Below are positions 5,595-9,688 of a stretch of DNA of 9,688 nt, in pieces. Positions within the stretch are counted from its first letter, which is position 1, and each line of letters begins with the position of its first letter. The DNA is from an uncultured bacterium. GTDB lineage: Bacteria; Bacillota; Clostridia; Lachnospirales; Lachnospiraceae. The DNA is taken from contig CAMTZV010000016.1 of assembly GCA_947086625.1 (NCBI GenBank), forward strand, positions 1 to 9,688, written 5' to 3'. Position numbers and translations under genes: made by a program. The notes under the pieces were generated by a model. It had not been told where the DNA came from, did not search any database, and saw only the letters and a program-made list of their open reading frames with translations.

Positions 5595-6299
5595 ATGGAA
5601 GCCCCGCTCTTATCCGTACAGCATCTGCGCGCGTGGTACGAAAAAGACCGCAACGTGCTCTCGGACTTTTCCGTCACGCTTGAAAACCGCGAGGTCGTCG
5701 GCCTGATCGGCTTAAACGGCGCAGGAAAGACAACCTTTTTGAAGGTGCTCTCCGGCCTGCTGCCCACATTTGACGCCGGCAGCATCCGGTTTCAGGGGCA
5801 TCCCGCAAACGTGCGCGGCGCGTTCAAAATGTGCCGCTACACCGTGTTCGCCGAGGATGATTCCTTTTCCTTTTTCACGTTCCGCGAATACCTCGCCTAC
5901 GTCTTCGCGGCATACGGGAAGCCGGTTCCCGACGTCACCGCGCTCGTCGAGGGCTTCGGCTTCACAGATTACGCCGACGCGCTGCTCGGGAGCCTCTCGA
6001 CCGGAAACCGGAAAAAAGTCTACTTAATCACGGCGTTTGCGCTGAAGCTCCCGCTGCTTCTGCTCGACGAGCCGGTCAACGGGCTGGATTTTCAGAGTAC
6101 GGAATTTTTGTATCGACAGATCACAGATTACCGGAAATATGGAACGATCCTGTTCTCGTCCCACATTTTAGAGAGTATCACACTGACGTCCGACCGGGTG
6201 CTCGTGCTCGAGCACGGGGCCATCCGCCGGACGTTCACGGGCGGCAATGTAAATGCCGCAGACATTCGGGAGGCGCTTCACGATGACACAGATATTTAA
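5595..6299 (+). CDS. ABC transporter ATP-binding protein
   Basis: A 234-aa ATPase. Motifs: Walker A GLNGAGKTT (residues 39-47), signature LSTGN (134-138, with N where Q is usual), Walker B LLLLDEP (154-160), D-loop NGLD (162-165), and the switch His in FSSHILE (H190). The Q-loop position reads FAEDDS, without a clear Gln. The start ATG at 5595 is chosen because GAGGGGG lies about 8 nt upstream and it begins one base after the microprotein stop; the frame is open further upstream but those codons overlap the microprotein. The length fits a minimal ABC-2-type exporter ATPase. Its partner is the permease that overlaps its end. The substrate is unknown; LytTR-controlled ABC pairs often handle peptides or give self-protection (family knowledge). 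Confidence 0.92.
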   Translation: MEAPLLSVQHLRAWYEKDRNVLSDFSVTLENREVVGLIGLNGAGKTTFLKVLSGLLPTFDAGSIRFQGHPANVRGAFKMCRYTVFAEDDSFSFFTFREYLAYVFAAYGKPVPDVTALVEGFGFTDYADALLGSLSTGNRKKVYLITAFALKLPLLLLDEPVNGLDFQSTEFLYRQITDYRKYGTILFSSHILESITLTSDRVLVLEHGAIRRTFTGGNVNAADIREALHDDTDI

Positions 6300-7431
6300 G
6301 GCATACGCGAAAAAGTTGTTCGGCGCAGACTGCGGAGCGCTCAAAAGAGCGTTTCCCGTCTATGCGGTCATATTCTTCGGGCTGTATCTCTCCGGCTTGC
6401 GGCTAACCGTCGCGCCATTCGTTCTGTATCTGACCGTCGCAGCTTTCAGCGCCGGCGTCCAATGGCGCACCCTCGCCTCGGAGGGAACCGGCGCGCACAT
6501 GCAGCAGCTGTTCATGCTTCCCTTTGAAAACCGCGGCTTCGTGTTCTCCTATGTCGGCGCACTCGGCGCGTACACGCTTCTCACGAAAACCGCAGGGCTT
6601 TTGGCCGTCCTGTTCGCCGTCTGCCCGTGCGGTGTAACAGAGCTTCTCACCGCGCTCCCTGGCAGCGTCTGTGCGGTTACCCTCACATCCTGCCTTTACG
6701 CGGGAAAGCACATGCATCCGATCCAGCGAATGCTCTGCCTCCTCTGGCCCGCCGCCTTTCTCGCCGCCGTTCTTCTGCGACAGGGGACGCCCGTGTTTCT
6801 TCCTATTGTATTGGGCGGCAGCCTGCACGCGGCCATCCTTCTGTCCGGCACCGACGCATACGCCTTTTACAGGGGCAATCGCGCACACAGCCGCAGTGTA
6901 AAAAGCGGCAGACATGCTCTCGCATGGCGCTACCTCGCCCGCTATCTGCTCACGCACAAAAACTATCTGTTGAACACGCTGGCGCTGTGGGGCGTCGCCT
7001 GTGTGCTGCCCGTTTTTTTTAAGCAGACAAACAGCAGCTTTGCACTGCCCATCGGCTTTGCCATCTTAACCTTAAACACGCCGCTTGGCATCCTGCTCTC
7101 CTGCGATCCCGCGTCCGAGCAGGCGCTCCGCTTCCTGCCCCGCCAGGGAAGGCTGTTTGTCATCCCCTACTGCCTGTTTCTTTTTCTGTGCAACCTTGCT
7201 GCGGATGCACTGTTTCTGTGCAGCTATGTACTCCAATCCGGCAGCGTCGGTGCTCCTGTCTGGCTCACGGCGGCGCTGTTCGCCTTTCTCGGAGCGCTTG
7301 GCACCGTGCTGCTCGAGTGGTTTTTCCCGCTGCGCGGCTGGAAAACAGAAAACGACCTGTGGCATCATCCGCGGAAATATATCGTCCCCGCCGCCCTGCT
7401 CCTTCTCGCGGGCCTTCTCACAGCCGTGTAG
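6283..7431 (+). CDS. Polytopic membrane protein, permease partner of the ABC ATPase
   Basis: A 382-aa, very hydrophobic protein with roughly ten to twelve membrane segments, among them about 23-38, 42-58, 88-116, 122-140, 150-188, 229-247, 252-272, 293-318, 325-347 and 366-381. Two soluble stretches stand out: GNRAHSRSVKSGRHALAWRYLARYLLTHKNY (198-228), which resembles a cytoplasmic coupling segment leading into a second half, and SCDPASEQALRFLPRQ (273-288). The ATG at 6283 has GGAGG about 9 nt upstream and overlaps the ATPase end by 17 bp; the frame opens earlier at 6253 but without a ribosome binding site. It is larger than the 216-aa permease of the other operon and not obviously related to it. 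Its role as permease rests on hydrophobicity and coupling to the ATPase; I cannot name a family. Confidence 0.85.
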   Translation: MTQIFKAYAKKLFGADCGALKRAFPVYAVIFFGLYLSGLRLTVAPFVLYLTVAAFSAGVQWRTLASEGTGAHMQQLFMLPFENRGFVFSYVGALGAYTLLTKTAGLLAVLFAVCPCGVTELLTALPGSVCAVTLTSCLYAGKHMHPIQRMLCLLWPAAFLAAVLLRQGTPVFLPIVLGGSLHAAILLSGTDAYAFYRGNRAHSRSVKSGRHALAWRYLARYLLTHKNYLLNTLALWGVACVLPVFFKQTNSSFALPIGFAILTLNTPLGILLSCDPASEQALRFLPRQGRLFVIPYCLFLFLCNLAADALFLCSYVLQSGSVGAPVWLTAALFAFLGALGTVLLEWFFPLRGWKTENDLWHHPRKYIVPAALLLLAGLLTAV

Positions 7432-7513
7432 AAAACTGGCGGATGCGCTCCGATGCCGGAGGCAGGCTCCGCAGACGACCCTTCCGCCGGAGGCAGCACC
7501 GTTTTATCCTATT

Positions 7514-8890
7514 CTACCGCTCCTCCAGACTCGTGTAAGGCCGGTGCGTGCCCACATAGCGGTACGCGGGGCGGATGATCTTTCCGTTGTTTACCAGCTC
7601 CTCGAGCCGGTGGGCACTCCACCCGGAAATACGCGAAATTGCAAAGATCGGCGTGAACAATTCCATCGGAATGCCCAGCATTGTGTACACAAAGCCGCTG
7701 TAAAAATCCACGTTGGCGCAGATCGGCTTAAACAGGTGCCGCCGCTTCGCGATCAGACGCGCGGAAATGTGCTCCACCCGGTCGTAAAGCGCAAACTCCC
7801 GCTCCATGCCCTTCGCCTCGGACAGCAGGCGCGCATATTTTTTCAGCATAACCTCGCGCGGGTCGGAATCGGTGTAGACGGCGTGTCCCATGCCATAGAT
7901 CAGTCCCGCGCCGTCAAACGCTTTTTTGTCGAGCACCGCAGCCAGATATTCCTCGAGCGCCGTCTCGTCCGCCGTGTTCGGGCAGTTCGCCCGCAGATCC
8001 TCAAACATCTGCATGACCTTTAAGTTCGCGCCGCCGTGCCGCGGCCCTTTGAGCGACGACATAGACGCCGCCACCGCGGAATAGGTGTCCGTGCCGGAGG
8101 ACGTCACCACATGGTTCGTAAAGGTCGAGTTGTTGCCGCCGCCGTGCTCCGCGTGCAGCACGAGCGCCACGTCGAGCACACGCGCCTCAAGCTCTGTGTA
8201 GCTGCCGTCCTTTCGCAGCATGTACAAAATATTTTCGGCGGTGGAGAGCTCCTTTTTCGGCGGACGCACGAGCAGCGTCTTTTCCAGCCTGAAATGCCGG
8301 TACGCATAATAGGAGTAGACCGCCATCAGCGGCATCTTCGCGATGAGCTGCAGCGACTGGCGCAACACATTGTCCACGGCGATGTTGTCCGGGTCGGAGT
8401 CGTAGGAGTAGAGCAGCACGATACACTTCTGCAGCGCGTTCATCAGGTTGGCGGGCGGCTCCTTCATGATGACGTCGCGCACAAACTCGCTGGAGAGCTC
8501 CCGCAGGCTCCCCAAAATCTGCACGAAGCTTGTGAGCTCCTCCTCCCTCGGCAGCCTTCCGAACAGAAGCAGATACGTCGCCTCCTCAAACATAAACCGC
8601 TGTCTGCCATTGCCCGCGATCAGATCCACGACGTTTACGCCCTGAAAATACAGCTCCCCGTCGATCGGATAGCTCGCGCCGTTTTCGTCCTGACGCGTCG
8701 CCAGCACGTCGGAAATCTCGGTGAGCCCGGTCAGAACGCCCTTGCCGTTCGCATCGCGCAGCCCGCGCTTGACGTCGTATTTCTGATAAAGACCCTGATC
8801 GATCGCGCCCGAGAGCATACAATGCCGCACAAGCTCCGCAAACTGCCCGTCCAGCTCTTCGCCAAGCTCCATCATCTCGTGATACTTCAT
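7514..8890 (-). CDS. gltA: Citrate synthase (Si-type)
   Basis: A 458-aa cytoplasmic enzyme that condenses acetyl-CoA with oxaloacetate to citrate, the entry step to the TCA arm leading to 2-oxoglutarate and glutamate. Catalytic landmarks are LHAEHGGGNNSTFT (H249), SSLKGPRHGGANLKVM (H285), YGMGHAVYTDSDPR (H336) and NVDFYSG with the catalytic Asp D395. The start ATG at 8890 is chosen because AAGGAG lies about 9 nt upstream; the frame extends 13 codons further (to 8929) but those codons fall in the terminator of the upstream gene. A methylcitrate synthase activity cannot be excluded from sequence alone. It stands alone, convergent with the ABC permease gene. The AT-rich gap before it offers -10-like sequences but no convincing -35. 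Confidence 0.95.
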   Translation of the reverse strand: MKYHEMMELGEELDGQFAELVRHCMLSGAIDQGLYQKYDVKRGLRDANGKGVLTGLTEISDVLATRQDENGASYPIDGELYFQGVNVVDLIAGNGRQRFMFEEATYLLLFGRLPREEELTSFVQILGSLRELSSEFVRDVIMKEPPANLMNALQKCIVLLYSYDSDPDNIAVDNVLRQSLQLIAKMPLMAVYSYYAYRHFRLEKTLLVRPPKKELSTAENILYMLRKDGSYTELEARVLDVALVLHAEHGGGNNSTFTNHVVTSSGTDTYSAVAASMSSLKGPRHGGANLKVMQMFEDLRANCPNTADETALEEYLAAVLDKKAFDGAGLIYGMGHAVYTDSDPREVMLKKYARLLSEAKGMEREFALYDRVEHISARLIAKRRHLFKPICANVDFYSGFVYTMLGIPMELFTPIFAISRISGWSAHRLEELVNNGKIIRPAYRYVGTHRPYTSLEER

Positions 8891-8927
8891 GTCCTCTCTC
8901 CTTATGTATAAAAAATTATGCGCCTGC

Positions 8928-8972
8928 AAAAACCCTGACCGGTGCTTTTAATTGCATCGCCACAGTCAGGGT
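8928..8972 (-). terminator. Rho-independent terminator of the flavoprotein gene
   Basis: On the minus strand ACCCTGAC (8972-8965) pairs perfectly with GTCAGGGT (8939-8932). An inner CGATGC/GCACCG pairing (five of six) extends the stem around an AATTAAAA loop, and the hairpin ends in five T (8932-8928). It lies 14 bp past the flavoprotein stop and 38 bp before the citrate synthase start, so it separates the two transcription units. Confidence 0.8.
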
Positions 8973-8985
8973 CAGATCACCGGAT

Positions 8986-9603
8986 TCATCGGATAAAATT
9001 CGTCCGCACCGCGGCCTCCCGCTCCGGCAGCCCGTAGCGCTCCTTCCCGAGCGCGATGCTCTTCATCAGAAACGCCATGTTGCGCGCGAGCGTGCGCATC
9101 GACTGCAAGCCCTCCGCGTCCTCCTTCGCCTCGCCGGGCAGTCTGCCGTGAATCCCGTTCCAGTATTGCCCGGTCGCAATCGGCATTCCCGCAATCGCGA
9201 AAAACTTGTTCAGCTCATCGTAGGTCGTCGTAACCCCGCCGCGCCTTGCCGCAGCCACCGCCGCGCCCACCTTCATTGTCTTGTCGAAATGCGTGCTGTA
9301 AAAGAGCCGCGTCAGAAGCGCGATCAGCGTCGCGTTTGCGGACGCATAATAGACCGGGCTTCCAACCACAAGGCCGTCGCACGCCTCAAACACAGGCGCA
9401 AGCTCGTTGACGATATCGTCAAAGACGCACCTTCCGGTCTCTGCGCATTTCACACACGCAATGCAGCCCCGGATATCCCTGCCTCCGACGTGCAAAAGCT
9501 CTGTCTCGATCCCCTCGTCTGCAAACACCCTTTGCATCTCATGCAGCGCCGCCGCCGTGTTGCCCTCCGCGCGCGGGCTTCCGTTAAGCATTAAAACCTT
9601 CAT
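8986..9603 (-). CDS. NADPH-dependent FMN reductase / iron-sulfur flavoprotein-like protein
   Basis: A 205-aa flavodoxin-fold protein. The FMN phosphate loop is LNGSPRAEGNT (residues 6-16), and the second flavin-contact segment is VVGSPVYYASANATL. Between them lies GCIACVKCAETGRC, giving C47-x2-C50-x2-C53-x5-C59, the compact cysteine motif of iron-sulfur flavoproteins (ISF, CX2CX2CX4-7C). It may therefore bind a [4Fe-4S] cluster in addition to FMN. The expected role is electron transfer or NAD(P)H-dependent reduction of flavin, quinones or oxidants in the cytoplasm; the substrate is unknown. The start ATG at 9603 has GGAGGT 7 nt upstream; a GTG one codon earlier (9606) is less likely. Its promoter is not visible, because the tandem repeat and window edge begin about 25 bp upstream. 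Confidence 0.88.
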   Translation of the reverse strand: MKVLMLNGSPRAEGNTAAALHEMQRVFADEGIETELLHVGGRDIRGCIACVKCAETGRCVFDDIVNELAPVFEACDGLVVGSPVYYASANATLIALLTRLFYSTHFDKTMKVGAAVAAARRGGVTTTYDELNKFFAIAGMPIATGQYWNGIHGRLPGEAKEDAEGLQSMRTLARNMAFLMKSIALGKERYGLPEREAAVRTNFIR

Positions 9604-9628
9604 CACCGATACCTCCGTTTTCTTCCTA

Positions 9629-9688
9629 TTTTCCTTCCTATTTTCCTTCCTATTTTCCTTCCTATTTTCCTTCCTATTTTCCTTCCTA
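9629..9688. repeat. 12-bp tandem repeat, five perfect units, running off the window
   Basis: The unit TTTTCCTTCCTA occurs five times without any difference at 9629-9640, 9641-9652, 9653-9664, 9665-9676 and 9677-9688. An 11-bp copy lacking one C (TTTTCTTCCTA, 9618-9628) precedes them. On the coding strand of the flavoprotein gene this reads as repeated TAGGAAGGAAAA, ending about 15 bp before its ribosome binding site. The array continues to the last base, so its full length is unknown. Confidence 0.95.

Noticed and set aside
7455..7496. Direct repeat GCCGGAGGCAG at 7455 and 7486, with small overlapping hairpins (such as CTCCG/CGGAG 7448-7461), between two convergent genes
   Set aside because: Stems are only about 5 bp and not followed by a proper T-run on either strand. 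It may help termination, but I cannot support a terminator call or a mobile element from two short copies.
8036..8911. Long open frame antisense to citrate synthase
   Set aside because: The opposite strand carries unmistakable citrate synthase motifs; the His/Arg/Val-rich product is a GC-driven shadow.
9618..9688. Possible CRISPR array at the window end
   Set aside because: Units are 12 bp and contiguous with no spacers, so this is a simple tandem repeat.

Overview
The window reads as chromosomal DNA from a moderately GC-rich Firmicute (Bacillota), most likely a gut-type Clostridia / Oscillospiraceae relative. The clues are strong AGGAGG-type ribosome binding sites, a YtrA-type GntR/ABC operon, an AgrC/AgrA-like (GHKL kinase + LytTR) two-component pair, and a CX2CX2CX5C flavoprotein. 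This placement is inferred from gene style, not from a marker gene.

Layout. (1) 2-481 (+): C-terminal end of a DUF262/DUF1524 (GmrSD-like) nuclease, followed by a hairpin terminator. (2) 2785 down to 524 (-): a four-gene operon of YtrA-type GntR repressor, ABC ATPase, ABC-2 permease and DUF3783 protein. It has a consensus promoter buried in an operator made of phased AACAG/CTGTT half-sites. (3) 2786-3096: a 311-bp divergent intergenic region. It holds that promoter/operator, a 120-bp fold-back element (2887-3006) whose 30-bp arms pair far better as minus-strand RNA than as plus-strand RNA, and a consensus plus-strand promoter (3031-3059). (4) 3097-5309 (+): an unrecognised, GC-poor 55-aa small protein, a LytTR response regulator and a GHKL sensor kinase; the last two overlap by ATGA. 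(5) 5310-5416: a second regulatory region with a TTCGCGG direct repeat at 21-bp spacing, just upstream of a promoter with a perfect -10 and no recognisable -35. This is the architecture expected of a LytTR-activated promoter. (6) 5417-7431 (+): a 58-aa two-helix membrane microprotein, an ABC ATPase and a large polytopic permease. (7) 8890 down to 7514 (-): Si-type citrate synthase. (8) 9603 down to 8986 (-): FMN reductase / iron-sulfur flavoprotein-like protein with its own terminator, preceded by a 12-bp tandem repeat that runs off the window end.

Working model. Two ABC transport modules lie back to back and are controlled differently. One is probably released by an effector-sensing GntR repressor. 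The other is probably switched on by the two-component system next to it, through the 21-bp-spaced repeats. The second module carries two small proteins (55 and 58 aa) that are easily missed by gene callers. With the fold-back element, these are the least explained parts of the window. No tRNA, rRNA, CRISPR array or transposase gene was seen.
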